A DNA stretch of 64,000 nucleotides, from positions 1 through 64,000 of the forward strand of contig CAMOIJ010000007.1 of the NCBI GenBank assembly GCA_946615865.1. The letters are read 5' to 3'. Below the pieces are notes generated by a model, which did no database searches, was not told the DNA's origin, and worked only from the letters and a program-made list of their open reading frames with translations. This stretch comes from an uncultured Lachnospiraceae bacterium. GTDB taxonomy: Bacteria > Bacillota > Clostridia > Lachnospirales > Lachnospiraceae. Of the stretch, positions 7,997 through 17,058 are shown piece after piece; the first letter of the stretch is position 1; each line of letters starts with the position of its first letter. A program made the position numbers and the translations under genes.

Positions 7997-8878
7997 TTAC
8001 AGCGTCCTTTTGTTCCGGCGCAGTGCCGCCATCCGGTCCAGATTGCCATGGCTGATCTGATGTTCCAGTGCGGCGACGATCTTATCTTTCCTGAAAAGGA
8101 AATCGGGGCCGGAGAGATTGACGCCGGAGATCGTGTAGTGTGTGATGAAGGAACAGTCGCAGGTCAGATTCTCGACAAAGAGCTTCAGTTCCTCCAGCAT
8201 TTCCTTCTCGGAAAGCGGTTCGAATTCACCGCGCTGTGCCTCCTCCAGAAGAGGCGTTCCCGGAAAGAGCGTAAGACCGCCGGTTCCCACCAGCATGGGC
8301 TTGCACTGGCTGAAGATCTTCGCGGAGTTAACAGCATGCTCGCGACTGTGCGACTTGCCGGCAACACCATTCAGAAATGTCATCCAGTAATCGATCCCTG
8401 CCTCCTCCAGCTTGTGACACTGTTCAAGGACATCCTCTGCATGATAACCCTTATGGATCCAGTCAAGGGTCCAGTCATCGCCGCTTTCCACACCGAGAGA
8501 GATCTCACGCATCCCCAGCTCCTTGAGCTTCTTCAGCTCGTCAACCGTCTTATTCTTCAGATCAGTGACTCTTCCTGCCAGATAAATATATTCCATCTTC
8601 GGCAGGTATTTGTGAATCATCTCAAAGATCGGAGCCAGCTTGTCATAACTAAGGACAAGCGGATTGGCGGAAAGCAGCTGGATCGTCCGGGCGTCCGGAT
8701 CATACTCCGCAAGCTCCTTCAGGTCCTCCTCGATCCATTCCATCGGGGACATTCGGAAGGGCACTTCCTTGTACGTGGTGCAGAACTTGCACTTATTATG
8801 GGTGCAGCCCTGGGTGATTTCCAGAAGCGGCCAGGTCGGCCAGTAGGGGTTTCTGTATACGGTTCCTGTAAAATGCAT
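7997..8878 (-). CDS. Radical SAM protein of unknown substrate
   Basis: A 293-residue radical SAM enzyme. The cluster motif is GCTHNKCKFC, with spacing CX4CX2C, one residue longer than the usual CX3CX2C. This spacing is familiar in a subgroup of uncharacterised radical SAM proteins, so it is probably functional. Later segments IYLAGRVTDLKNK, EISLGVESGDDWTL and VGTGGLTLFPGTPL follow the barrel strands of the Elp3/HemN-like fold. The substrate cannot be inferred. The gene diverges from a TetR regulator across a 214-base gap, suggesting shared control. The ATG has AAAGGAG upstream. Confidence 0.8.
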   Translation of the reverse strand: MHFTGTVYRNPYWPTWPLLEITQGCTHNKCKFCTTYKEVPFRMSPMEWIEEDLKELAEYDPDARTIQLLSANPLVLSYDKLAPIFEMIHKYLPKMEYIYLAGRVTDLKNKTVDELKKLKELGMREISLGVESGDDWTLDWIHKGYHAEDVLEQCHKLEEAGIDYWMTFLNGVAGKSHSREHAVNSAKIFSQCKPMLVGTGGLTLFPGTPLLEEAQRGEFEPLSEKEMLEELKLFVENLTCDCSFITHYTISGVNLSGPDFLFRKDKIVAALEHQISHGNLDRMAALRRNKRTL

Positions 8879-9030
8879 TTTTTTCTCCTTTTTACAGCTC
8901 AGTCAAAAATTTTTCCAACAGCATACGCTTAAAGTGCTCTGCGTTCAAAATGGCAGTTTACTGGTGTTCTGCCCCTGCTGTTCCTGTTTATGGTCCGAGT
9001 TTACATAAACTCCTTGAAAGAATCTACTTA

Positions 9031-9046
9031 CAGAACTATAATTCTG
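9031..9046. promoter_or_regulatory. Possible TetR operator
   Basis: The dyad CAGAA-CTATAA-TTCTG lies in the gap between the divergent radical SAM and TetR genes, where an autoregulating TetR protein would be expected to bind. The arms are only five bases. Confidence 0.3.
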
Positions 9047-9092
9047 AAAAACAATCTTACATAATTGACTTTTTGTAAAAAGGAATGTATTT

Positions 9093-9614
9093 ATGGCTGA
9101 GATCACCAAGATGTGGATCGCGGATAAGATGCGGGAGATCATGAAGCACAAGCCCATCGATAAGATCCGCGTGACAGAGATCTGCAAAGCGGCCGACACT
9201 ACCCGGCCGACCTTTTATTACCATTTCAAGGACAAGTATGACCTGGTGGCCTGGATGTTTTTCACAGACGCCTATGGCACTGATATAACCTCTGTCTCTT
9301 CTGCCGCCGCAGGGATGAATAAGATGAAACAGGAAATCCTGTTTTACAAGCGTGCTTACGAGGATTCCTCTCAGAATGCCCTCTGGCACTATATGGTGGA
9401 ATACTTTACGAAGCGCTACTCGAACCTTGCAAAAGAAAAGCTGGGCACCGATCTTCTCGATCCCCAGCTTGCTTACAGTATTCGCTTTTATTGTATGGGG
9501 GCCGTCGGCATGACGCAGGAATGGGTCTTAACCGACAACATCACTTCGGCGGAAACTGTTGTGCAGATGATGTTTGGCTCTATGCCGGAAAACCTTCGGA
9601 AGGTTCTCTTCTAA
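9093..9614 (+). CDS. TetR/AcrR-family transcriptional regulator
   Basis: A 173-residue protein with a TetR-type helix-turn-helix at about residues 5-50: IRVTEICKAADTTRPTFYYHF followed by KDKYDLVAWMF. The C-terminal helical domain is of the short type seen in DhaS-like regulators, and the ligand is unknown. AAAAAGGA precedes the ATG. It diverges from the radical SAM gene, which is its most likely target, and converges on the AAA-ATPase gene with an 8-base gap. Confidence 0.85.
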   Translation: MAEITKMWIADKMREIMKHKPIDKIRVTEICKAADTTRPTFYYHFKDKYDLVAWMFFTDAYGTDITSVSSAAAGMNKMKQEILFYKRAYEDSSQNALWHYMVEYFTKRYSNLAKEKLGTDLLDPQLAYSIRFYCMGAVGMTQEWVLTDNITSAETVVQMMFGSMPENLRKVLF

Positions 9615-9621
9615 AACGCAT

Positions 9622-11502
9622 TTATCGTGCTATCCTGACCTCGACATTCTTTCCGGAGAAGGCAATGCCATATCTTACGATTTCGCTTATACCACGATCT
9701 TCCAGATCTTCCTGATAGTTTCTGTTTTCCGTCTGCACAAGAGCTTCTTCTGCCAGCTCAGGCAATTTATCTTTCTCTGATACGGACACGGCCTTGAACT
9801 CCATCAGGATACCGGGCAAAGTCTTGTCCTTAGGCTCAAGCTGAAGATCAAACCTTCCTTCACCGGACTCTCTGTTAGAGCGTATGTAATACTTAGAAGA
9901 AAGACTGGCCACCAAACCAAGCACCATTCCATGATAAAACCCTTCTGCCGCTCCGTCGTAGAAAGAGATGCTGGTAATCATATATTTTCTGAGCGCTTCC
10001 TGCATGCGCTTCGCATCACTCAGATAGACCGCTTTTTCTATCTCAGAGATAATGCTTCCCGGTTGCTTTGTACGAATCCAACTGAGGATTTCTGTATTGT
10101 AAATTCTCTTGATTTCAGCATTGGGGAGACGAAGAGAAGCAAACGTTCCGATCTCTGTTTCCTCAGGCCTTCCTGCAGGCGTCAGATACCCTGCCAACAG
10201 CAAAAAACTGAAAATCGTATCATTGCCGTCCGTCATGCGAGGATAAACAACTTCCATATCCAGCGATGCGTGAATCTCTTCGCCCTGCATGACTTTTGCC
10301 AGGTCATCAGCAATCTCCGGCGTCAGGCCTGTCAGAATCTCCCTGATGATTTCATTATCGCTGGTGTTTGCCCAGTACGGTTTTGCCTGTCCGCCGAAAG
10401 CAAAGTAATTCGTGACGGACCATGGATTATAAATCTCTGTATTTCCGAAATGGTAACCATCATACCAGAAGCGAATCTCATCCATCACCTCAGGCTTGTC
10501 ATAGTAAGAAGCCATTTCCTGAACCTCATCTTCCGTAAAGCCGAAATACTCGCTGTACTTGTCATCAAGTACAGTATTGACGATCGGGTTATTCAGGCCG
10601 CTGAAGAGATTTTCCTTTGAAACACGCATGATTCCTGTCAGGACACCAAAAGCCAGGTCTGTATTATCTTTAAGTCCTCCGGACAAAAAATTACGCATAA
10701 AGGAAATGACTTCTTTATAAAAGCCCCGGGAATAGCCCTGCTGTATCGGTGTATCATATTCATCGACCAGGATCACTACTTTTGATCCATGATGAACAGA
10801 AAGCATATGCGTAAGGTTCAACAGAGAACGCTGCAGTTCCACGCCGCTTAGGGTTCCCTTCTCCATTCTGTCTATGTAGTTTTTTGCATCAGCATCAAGT
10901 ACGGCACTCCTAAGCAGTTCCGGGTGGCGTTTGTATTCATCCTTTACGACCAGGCGGATTGCCTCCATGGACTCTTCCCATGTGTTATATTTGATATCCT
11001 TAAACGTGAGCATAACAACAGGGTAAATCCCCTGCATGGATCGATATTTCTCCCCGCACAACCAGATTTTTTTGTCTTTAAAATACCGAGATGTGTCGTC
11101 CTCCGTTTTTTCGAAGAATGTCTTGATCGTATTGATCGCCAGTGTTTTGCCGAAGCGGCGCGGACGCGTAAACAGGGTGACCATGTTATGATCATCGATC
11201 AGATCCCGAATCAGGAGCGTCTTATCCACATAATAGCACTCACTGGACACTTCAATATATGATGTATTACCTATGGCAACCGGAAGAAGATTCTGAACAT
11301 CCTCTTTGGATTCCTCAGGTTCCGCTATTCCTGTATCTTTCATATATTGTTTTATTGAATCAACCGGAATCTTCCAGTTCCTGCCCGAACGGAATGCTCC
11401 GGAAAGCTTTCCTTCATTGCAAAGCCCTACAACCCGGCGTCCGGTCATCTGAAGCAGTCTTGCGGCTTCTGTAGTCCCTATGTATTCATTATTGCTTCGC
11501 AT
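9622..11502 (-). CDS. AAA-ATPase-like / PD-(D/E)XK nuclease-family protein with N-terminal HTH
   Basis: A 626-residue protein. Residues about 5-55 form a MerR/excisionase-type DNA-binding helix-turn-helix (TTEAARLLQMTGRRVVGLCN, then GRNWKIPVDSIKQYM). An AAA-ATPase-like domain (Pfam PF09820) follows, beginning CYYVDKTLLIRDLI with Walker A RPRRFGKTLAINTI and Walker B KVVILVDEYDTPI. The C-terminus is the linked PDDEXK_9 nuclease-like domain, including GRFDLQLEPKD and GILMEFKAV, where the acidic and Lys residues would form the active site. Its role is unknown; the family is abundant in gut anaerobes and is often considered mobile or defence-related. The ATG at 11502 is favoured over a GTG at 11511 because GGAGG abuts the GTG. 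Confidence 0.8.
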   Translation of the reverse strand: MRSNNEYIGTTEAARLLQMTGRRVVGLCNEGKLSGAFRSGRNWKIPVDSIKQYMKDTGIAEPEESKEDVQNLLPVAIGNTSYIEVSSECYYVDKTLLIRDLIDDHNMVTLFTRPRRFGKTLAINTIKTFFEKTEDDTSRYFKDKKIWLCGEKYRSMQGIYPVVMLTFKDIKYNTWEESMEAIRLVVKDEYKRHPELLRSAVLDADAKNYIDRMEKGTLSGVELQRSLLNLTHMLSVHHGSKVVILVDEYDTPIQQGYSRGFYKEVISFMRNFLSGGLKDNTDLAFGVLTGIMRVSKENLFSGLNNPIVNTVLDDKYSEYFGFTEDEVQEMASYYDKPEVMDEIRFWYDGYHFGNTEIYNPWSVTNYFAFGGQAKPYWANTSDNEIIREILTGLTPEIADDLAKVMQGEEIHASLDMEVVYPRMTDGNDTIFSFLLLAGYLTPAGRPEETEIGTFASLRLPNAEIKRIYNTEILSWIRTKQPGSIISEIEKAVYLSDAKRMQEALRKYMITSISFYDGAAEGFYHGMVLGLVASLSSKYYIRSNRESGEGRFDLQLEPKDKTLPGILMEFKAVSVSEKDKLPELAEEALVQTENRNYQEDLEDRGISEIVRYGIAFSGKNVEVRIAR

Positions 11503-11698
11503 GTATTCCACCTCCAGTCGGAAATATTATATCATAAACCGGAAATTAATCAATTTTATCAGAAATATTGAGTCCGCATTTCCGATTATTTCCGTCTGTT
11601 TCCGACAAAAAGCAGTCAGGAGATTTTTTCCTCTTTTCCCTGCAATCAGGCATCTTTTCCTGTAAGCTTATTTGCATTCATTTTTTCAACCTCCCTTT

Positions 11699-12231
11699 TC
11701 ACATTTTCCACCCGGCGGACATCCTCTGTGTCTCACACATGTGCTTATAAATTCCATTCCGCCTTACAAGCTCCTCGGGCGTACCGTCCTCAGCCACGAC
11801 CCCGTCTTTTAACACAACGATATGATTCGCATTCGCTATTGTCCTCATCCTGTGCGCAATGATCAGGACGGTCTTATTTTTGATCAGCCTGGAAAGGGCT
11901 TCCTGAACAGCGGATTCATTCTCCGCCTCATGAAAACGCTGTTCATAGTCTGTCACAATCTCATAAAATGTCGGTATCAGAACATTTTCCCGCATATAAT
12001 CGCCGTTCCGGATACTCCGAAGCAGCCCCAGGTCGGATTCCGGCCTGTGCGTGCGGATCTCGCCCTTCTCCAGAATGTCGATTCCCATCATGAACAGCCG
12101 TACCAGATGCATGGCGTGTTTGTTCAAAGACTCCCGCTCACACCAAGCAGCATGATACGGGAGCCCAGACGGGGATTGGTCTGAAGAAATTCGTATTCCG
12201 ATGTGTTCAGCAGTGCTTTAAAATCCACATT
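11699..12231 (-). pseudogene. Chimeric pseudogene: nucleotidyltransferase remnant joined to ABC-transporter ATPase tail
   Basis: Reading the minus strand, codons from 12231 (GTG) give the start of a YcgL-type nucleotidyltransferase (FKALLNTSEYEFLQTNP, ending at LLGVSGSL and a stop). Immediately after, in another frame, comes the C-terminal part of the same family: HAMHLVRLFMMGIDILEKGE to FYEIVTDYEQRF. Within the word ENESAVQEAL the frame passes into the last 65 residues of an ABC exporter ATPase (LIKNKTVLIIAHRMRTIA and VLKDGVVAEDGTPEEL). The nucleotidyltransferase active site and the ABC Walker A are both missing. At least two deletions explain this; the product should be non-functional. Confidence 0.8.
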
Positions 12232-12331
12232 ACCACCACCTTACTTTTTATGATTATTCATTCGACGTGATACAAGAATACTTAATATAACATACTCAAA
12301 AACGCGAACAATATCAATTGGGGCGGTGTTC

Positions 12332-13216
12332 TCAACGTTCCTGTTCCTGCTGCCAGTCGCTGTTTACCCAATCCAGCAGTTCTTTCTTCAATGCCTCCCG
12401 ATCCTTCGCACAATCCTTCGGGTGCTGCCGTTCCGATTTAAACGCCATTTTGTAGATCAATGGCAGCCTCGTTATTACAGCGTGGCTTATGTGTTCATAA
12501 GCTATATGTTTATGGGGATATGGAAAGCCGATCTCATTCAGCTTCCTTTCTATATAAACAGCACTTTCATAAGACGGCCAGACCTCATCATGCTTGGAAG
12601 ACAGCATCAGAATCGGCGCCTTGATATTTTCGATCGGGATCAGTGTTTCAGGCGTAATATCCTTATCCCGGTTAAATGTAATAATATGCATTTCTTTCTC
12701 CCGCATGAGCATCTGCAGGATATGAAACGAACGGCTGCGATAAGGTGCATAAGGCAGTTCCCTGCCCCGGTAACTCCAGCAGGAAGTGCCGGAGGGCGCT
12801 TTGTTTTTACCGCTCCCGGCCAGTCCTTCACTTACAAAATGGGAGGGCACGCGCACGATCACGCAGGAAAGCTCAGGAAACAGAGATGCTGCCACCAGGG
12901 CCATTTCGCTCCCCTTGGATGTCCCGTCAATACCGACCTGTTCATACCCCCGTTTCTTCAGCCAGCCGATTGCCTTCTCCACATACTCGACCGGCACACG
13001 GGAAAGCTCTTTCGGCGTCTGTTTTGTTTTGAAAAGTGCAAGAGCCAGCGCGGGAATACCATTTTTATGATAAAATTCAGCCTCCTGCTTCGTAAGCGTC
13101 ATGCCTCCGTTCGACCCGGACATTACGATCATGACTTTGTCTTTCCGGCCGTCTCCCGGATATAATACTGCCTCAAAACCTTCCGACTGCACGGAAGTGG
13201 TAATTTTCTTACTCAT
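12332..13216 (-). CDS. Acyl-CoA thioester hydrolase-like alpha/beta hydrolase (BAAT C-terminal type)
   Basis: A 294-residue cytoplasmic hydrolase. The nucleophile elbow is GTSKGSEMA, the acid is probably Asp in LSSKHDEVWPS, and the His is in AYEHISHAV; this order and the sequence IVMSGSNGG near the N-terminus fit the BAAT_C group (acyl-CoA thioesterase / bile-acid acyltransferase C-terminal domain). There is no signal peptide. The substrate is unknown. AAAGGTGG lies before the ATG. An 18-base near-perfect palindrome upstream suggests control by a MarR-type repressor. Confidence 0.75.
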   Translation of the reverse strand: MSKKITTSVQSEGFEAVLYPGDGRKDKVMIVMSGSNGGMTLTKQEAEFYHKNGIPALALALFKTKQTPKELSRVPVEYVEKAIGWLKKRGYEQVGIDGTSKGSEMALVAASLFPELSCVIVRVPSHFVSEGLAGSGKNKAPSGTSCWSYRGRELPYAPYRSRSFHILQMLMREKEMHIITFNRDKDITPETLIPIENIKAPILMLSSKHDEVWPSYESAVYIERKLNEIGFPYPHKHIAYEHISHAVITRLPLIYKMAFKSERQHPKDCAKDREALKKELLDWVNSDWQQEQER

Positions 13217-13309
13217 TTGACACGGCCACCTTTCTAATCATCATTCCTTTAATTAAACAGAGCAGGTCCGAAATCAATCGAATCCTGCTCAGCAAAAAGC
13301 ACGCCCTTT

Positions 13310-13327
13310 AGTTAGAAATTCCTAACT
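13310..13327. promoter_or_regulatory. Palindromic operator upstream of the acyl hydrolase
   Basis: The sequence AGTTAGAAATTCCTAACT is an 18-base palindrome with one mismatched pair. It lies 94 bases upstream of the acyl hydrolase start, just downstream of a TATAGT-like -10 element on the minus strand. Its form (AGTTAG, 6 bases, CTAACT) resembles MarR-family operators. No MarR gene is in the window. Confidence 0.5.
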
Positions 13328-13378
13328 GCATTTACTATACCTTATCCCTCCTGCTTTTTCAATAGCTTTCGGCCTAAA

Positions 13379-13402
13379 AAACCGGGACTTTCCAGTCCCG
13401 GT
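13379..13402 (-). terminator. Terminator after tRNA-Arg
   Basis: On the minus strand ACCGGGACTGGAAAGTCCCGGT is followed by TTTTTAGG, eight bases past the tRNA 3' end. Confidence 0.85.
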
Positions 13403-13409
13403 TCATCAG

Positions 13410-13483
13410 CGTCCGCGAGGTGACTCGAACACCCGACCTACCGCTTAGGAGGCGGTCGCTCTATCCAACTGAGCTACGCAGAC
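13410..13483 (-). tRNA. tRNA-Arg (anticodon CCU)
   Basis: A full cloverleaf on the minus strand: acceptor arms GTCTGCG and CGCGGAC, D arm GCTC/GAGC, anticodon stem ACCGC/GCGGT around loop CTCCTAA giving anticodon CCU, and T arm with GGTGTTCGAGTCACC. The discriminator is G and the CCA end is not encoded. It reads the AGG arginine codon. Confidence 0.95.
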
Positions 13484-13556
13484 ATATAATGTTCTGAACC
13501 TAAAAATTCAGAACATTAATATTATACACTTTTTTGCCAAATATGGAAGACCTAAC

Positions 13557-14468
13557 TTACAGATCATCAAATGCATTGTTCTCTTCAGGGAAATTGATGA
13601 CTCCCTGCATCCACACAACGCCTTTAAATCTTCTTCCGGGAGCAGGCTCACCGAACAGGTCTGCCGCGTTGATGCAGACCTTGAAGAGCAGGTCCCCGCA
13701 CATAATCGTAAGGATCCAAACTCTTTCCTTAGTTACCGGATTCTCCGTGATAACGCATCGATGAATCTCGCCGAGCACTGAGTACAGATCGCACTCAACT
13801 CCGGTGGGCATGAAGGTGGAGTCGACGATGGTGTATATATCGTCCTCCTGGAGCTTGTCCATGATCACCGCGTACATGTCCATATCCTGCATGGTGAGAT
13901 CCTTCATGGCATCCTCATCACCGCTGCGGGCCAGGTTGATCAGGTTGCGCCGCGCCATCTCCTTCTCTCTGCTGTCCTCGATCTCATCTTCTGTCTTGAG
14001 GATCGGAAGCATCACCGTTCCGCTCAGACACAGACCCGAGAGACAAACCGAAGTTCCGGGGATCTGCTTCATCTCCGGCGCTCCGTATTTGAGAAACTCA
14101 ACGGAGTTGATCAGTCTGAAGATCAGGGTCGTTCCGACGCTCAGATCGTCCACAACACCTGCATAGGTGTGTCCTTCAATCCTCTCTTCTACGCTCACCT
14201 GCTCAATGGAACTGACCGACTCGCTTATAAAATAGGGAAACAGGGATTCCCCACTGAATTCATTGTCCTCATCGAAGACGCCGACAGCACAGATCCCATA
14301 TCCGTTTCCGTAATCCATCCGAAGCTCCGTAAGCATGGAGTCCTCATCGGCCGGATCCGTGATATAAGCTCTGTGCTCCGCCTTTTCAAGCACATCATCT
14401 ATCAAGTTATATGTATCGCGGGTCTTCATTGGTTCCGAAAACCCGATTGCCCTGAAGTACTTGTGCAA
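13557..14468 (-). CDS. DUF3881-like protein
   Basis: A 303-residue cytoplasmic protein. The N-terminus HKYFRAIGFSEPMK and overall length fit DUF3881 proteins, which I know mainly from Lachnospiraceae; function is unknown. It has no signal peptide or membrane segment, is acidic, and contains repeated short acidic stretches (YITDPADEDSM, VGVFDEDNEFSGESLFPYF). The start is a TTG with AGAGGT five bases upstream. It lies between serS and tRNA-Arg on the same strand and may be co-transcribed with serS, whose stop-to-start gap is 34 bases. Confidence 0.7.
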   Translation of the reverse strand: MHKYFRAIGFSEPMKTRDTYNLIDDVLEKAEHRAYITDPADEDSMLTELRMDYGNGYGICAVGVFDEDNEFSGESLFPYFISESVSSIEQVSVEERIEGHTYAGVVDDLSVGTTLIFRLINSVEFLKYGAPEMKQIPGTSVCLSGLCLSGTVMLPILKTEDEIEDSREKEMARRNLINLARSGDEDAMKDLTMQDMDMYAVIMDKLQEDDIYTIVDSTFMPTGVECDLYSVLGEIHRCVITENPVTKERVWILTIMCGDLLFKVCINAADLFGEPAPGRRFKGVVWMQGVINFPEENNAFDDL

Positions 14469-14502
14469 AATATACCTCTGATAGAACGTATGTTCTAAGC
14501 TA

Positions 14503-15807
14503 TCAATGTTTGGGCATCATCACTTCCATGCCGCCCATGTAAGGACGAAGAACAACCGGAATCTTGACAGATCCGTCTGCCTGCAGGTTGTTCTCAAGGA
14601 ATGCGATCAGCATTCTGGGAGATGCCACTACCGTATTATTCAATGTATGTGCGAGATACTTCTTGCCGTCTGCGCCATTCACACGGATCTTAAGGCGTCT
14701 CGCCTGTGCGTCACCGAGGTTGGAGCAGCTGCCGACTTCGAAGTATTTCTTCTGTCTGGGAGACCATGCTTCCACGTCGCAGGACTTGACCTTGAGGTCA
14801 GCCAGGTCGCCGGAGCAGCACTCAAGAGTTCTGACCGGGATATCCATGCTGCGGAAGATCTCAACTGTGTAGCTCCACAGCTTGTCATACCACTCCATAG
14901 ATTCCTCAGGCTTGCAGACGACGATCATTTCCTGCTTCTCGAACTGGTGGATCCTGTAGACGCCGCGCTCCTCGATGCCGTGCGCACCTTTCTCCTTGCG
15001 GAAGCAGGGGCTATAGCTGGTGAGAGTCTGGGGAAGCTTCTCCTCAGGAATGATCTGATCGATAAACTTACCGATCATGGAGTGCTCGGACGTACCGATC
15101 AGATAGAGGTCTTCGCCCTCGATCTTGTACATCATAGCGTCCATTTCCGCGAAGGACATAACGCCGGATACGACCGCGCTGCGGATCATGAAAGGCGGAA
15201 TGTGATAATTGAAGCCCTTACCAATCATGAAGTCTCTGGCATAGGAGAGAACCGCGGAGTGAAGTCTCGCGATATCGCCCATCAGATAATAGAAACCGTT
15301 GCCGGATACGCGGCCTGCGCTGTCCAGATCGATTCCATCGAATGTATCCATGATATCGGTGTGATAAGGGATATCAAAATCCGGAACGACCGGTTCGCCG
15401 TACTTCTGGATCTCCACATTGTGAGTATCATCGGGTCCGATCGGAACGGAAGGATCGATGATATTGGGAATCACCATCATATCCTTGAGGACGATCTCAT
15501 CCGCTTCCTTCTTAATGGCGTCGAGCTCTTCAAGACGCTCAGCCATCTGATTGACCTTAGCCTTAACTTCATCGACTAATGCCATCTTGGAGGGATCCTT
15601 TTTGGCCTGTCCCATCAGTTTTCCGATCTCTTTGGAGAGTTTCTTTCTCTCCGCGCGAAGCTGGTCCGCCTCGCCCTGAGCTGTGCGGCTCTTCTCATCA
15701 TATTCGATCACTTCGTCGACAAGAGGGAGTTTCACATCCTGAAACTTCTTGCGAATATTCTCTTTAACGATTTCCGGATTCTCTCTCAAAAACTTAACAT
15801 CAATCAT
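14503..15807 (-). CDS. serS: Seryl-tRNA synthetase
   Basis: A 434-residue class II aminoacyl-tRNA synthetase that charges tRNA-Ser and tRNA-Sec. An N-terminal coiled-coil tRNA-binding arm (about residues 30-100, QGEADQLRAERKKLSKEIGK) precedes the catalytic core. Motif 2 is CFRKEKGAHGIEERGVYRIH and motif 3 lies in NNTVVASPRMLIAFLENN. GGTGACAGAAG precedes the ATG. No T-box leader is seen in the 130 bases upstream. The gene follows parB on the same strand. Confidence 0.96.
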   Translation of the reverse strand: MIDVKFLRENPEIVKENIRKKFQDVKLPLVDEVIEYDEKSRTAQGEADQLRAERKKLSKEIGKLMGQAKKDPSKMALVDEVKAKVNQMAERLEELDAIKKEADEIVLKDMMVIPNIIDPSVPIGPDDTHNVEIQKYGEPVVPDFDIPYHTDIMDTFDGIDLDSAGRVSGNGFYYLMGDIARLHSAVLSYARDFMIGKGFNYHIPPFMIRSAVVSGVMSFAEMDAMMYKIEGEDLYLIGTSEHSMIGKFIDQIIPEEKLPQTLTSYSPCFRKEKGAHGIEERGVYRIHQFEKQEMIVVCKPEESMEWYDKLWSYTVEIFRSMDIPVRTLECCSGDLADLKVKSCDVEAWSPRQKKYFEVGSCSNLGDAQARRLKIRVNGADGKKYLAHTLNNTVVASPRMLIAFLENNLQADGSVKIPVVLRPYMGGMEVMMPKH

Positions 15808-15937
15808 CTTCTGTCACCTTCCTTTGTTCCGGCTTATTTCTTTCGCATTACTGCGCGCCATATTATAACATGTTTCTTATAAATTTCCTAACTATTTATC
15901 AACTGCTTGCGCAGGTGACTTATCTCAAATACAATCT

Positions 15938-17032
15938 TCACCGATCCGTCAGCCTGTCTATGATCTTCTCGAGATCATCGCTGTTATAAAAATCGATCAG
16001 AAGCTTGCCGTGCCCGTTTCTCTTCCTCTGAATGGCGACCTTGGTATGCAGGGTCTGCTGCAGTCTCTCTTCGATCTGCTTGTAGATGATCTCAATGCTG
16101 GGATCCTCTTTTGGTTCTTCCGGCTTTATCTCTTTTTTGCCTGTTCCGGTCTTTAAGAGATCCTTGACCAGCTTCTCGGTTTCACGAACACTGAGTTCTT
16201 TCTCGACTACTTTCTGAGCTGCAGCCAGCTGCTCCTCGGGAATCTCCAGAGAGAGAAGCGCTCTGGCGTGCCCCATTGAGATCTTCCCGTCGATCAGCAT
16301 CTTCTGAACATTTTCTTCCAGTTTGAGAAGCCTTAAAGAATTTGCCACAGCAGGGCGGCTCTTGGACACGCGCTGTGCCACATCTGCTTGTCCCAGTCCG
16401 AACTCATCCATCAGCCGCTTGTAGGCCTGTGCCTCCTCAATGGGATTGAGATTTTCTCTCTGGATATTCTCGATCAGAGACAGTTCCAGGATCTCTTTCT
16501 CCGAATAGTCCCTGATGATCACAGGCACTTCCTTGAGTCCCGCCTTAAGAGCAGCTCTCCATCGCCTCTCACCGGCTATGATCTCATAGTAGCCGTCTCT
16601 CTTTTGCACCAGAATCGGCTGCAACAGTCCGAATGTTTTGATTGATTCGGCGAGTTCCTCCAGTTTTTCATCGTCAAAAGTCTTCCTGGGCTGCTTTCTG
16701 TTCGGCTCGACCTCAGAGATCCTGACAGTTACAGCTTCTTTAAGATCATCAGCATTTACTTCAGGGCTCTTAACTGCCACGGGTGTTTCTTCTTTGTTTT
16801 CTTTAACAACTTCTTGTTTCACATCTTCCTTAATACTAAATGTTTCACGTGAAACACTTTCTGTCTGAGGAACACTTATCTTTTTTTCCTCAGCCGGAAG
16901 ATCTTCCTCATCATCGGCAAAGAGAATCTCAACTCCCTCAGATTCCGCCGAACTCATAGCTTTTTCAACTTCTTCTCTCATGGGAATCAGCGCATCCAGA
17001 CCTCTTCCCAAACCTCCGTGCTTTCTAGCCAT
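15938..17032 (-). CDS. parB: Chromosome partitioning protein ParB (Spo0J)
   Basis: A 364-residue CTP-dependent DNA clamp that loads at parS sites and spreads, aiding origin segregation and SMC loading. The N-terminus KHGGLGRGLDALIP is the Soj-contact region. A charged linker (about 20-110) follows. The nuclease-like CTP-binding core has EIIAGERRWRAALKAGL, including the GERR box. The helix-turn-helix is GQADVAQRVSKSRPAVANSL. The C-terminal dimerisation domain ends in IDFYNSDDLEKIIDRL. The ATG at 17032 starts at MARKHGG; a TTG seven codons earlier is possible. The gene follows parA by 26 bases and itself contains one parS site. Confidence 0.95.
   Translation of the reverse strand: MARKHGGLGRGLDALIPMREEVEKAMSSAESEGVEILFADDEEDLPAEEKKISVPQTESVSRETFSIKEDVKQEVVKENKEETPVAVKSPEVNADDLKEAVTVRISEVEPNRKQPRKTFDDEKLEELAESIKTFGLLQPILVQKRDGYYEIIAGERRWRAALKAGLKEVPVIIRDYSEKEILELSLIENIQRENLNPIEEAQAYKRLMDEFGLGQADVAQRVSKSRPAVANSLRLLKLEENVQKMLIDGKISMGHARALLSLEIPEEQLAAAQKVVEKELSVRETEKLVKDLLKTGTGKKEIKPEEPKEDPSIEIIYKQIEERLQQTLHTKVAIQRKRNGHGKLLIDFYNSDDLEKIIDRLTDR
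16841..16856. other. parS site inside parB
   Basis: TGTTTCACGTGAAACA, a perfect match to the Bacillota parS consensus. It lies in the linker-coding part of parB. Confidence 0.95.
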
Positions 17033-17058
17033 TCTCTCAATAACCCCTCTCAACCATT

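Noticed and set aside
8779..8860. Radical SAM cluster motif with CX4CX2C spacing read as a mutation
   Set aside because: This spacing is a known variant in a subgroup of radical SAM proteins and the rest of the protein is intact, so it is probably functional.
14506..15579. A 357-codon plus-strand frame opposite serS
   Set aside because: It is a shadow of serS with no family match or start signal.
15808..15937. A T-box riboswitch before serS
   Set aside because: The gap is only 130 bases and lacks the T-box sequence and a terminator hairpin.
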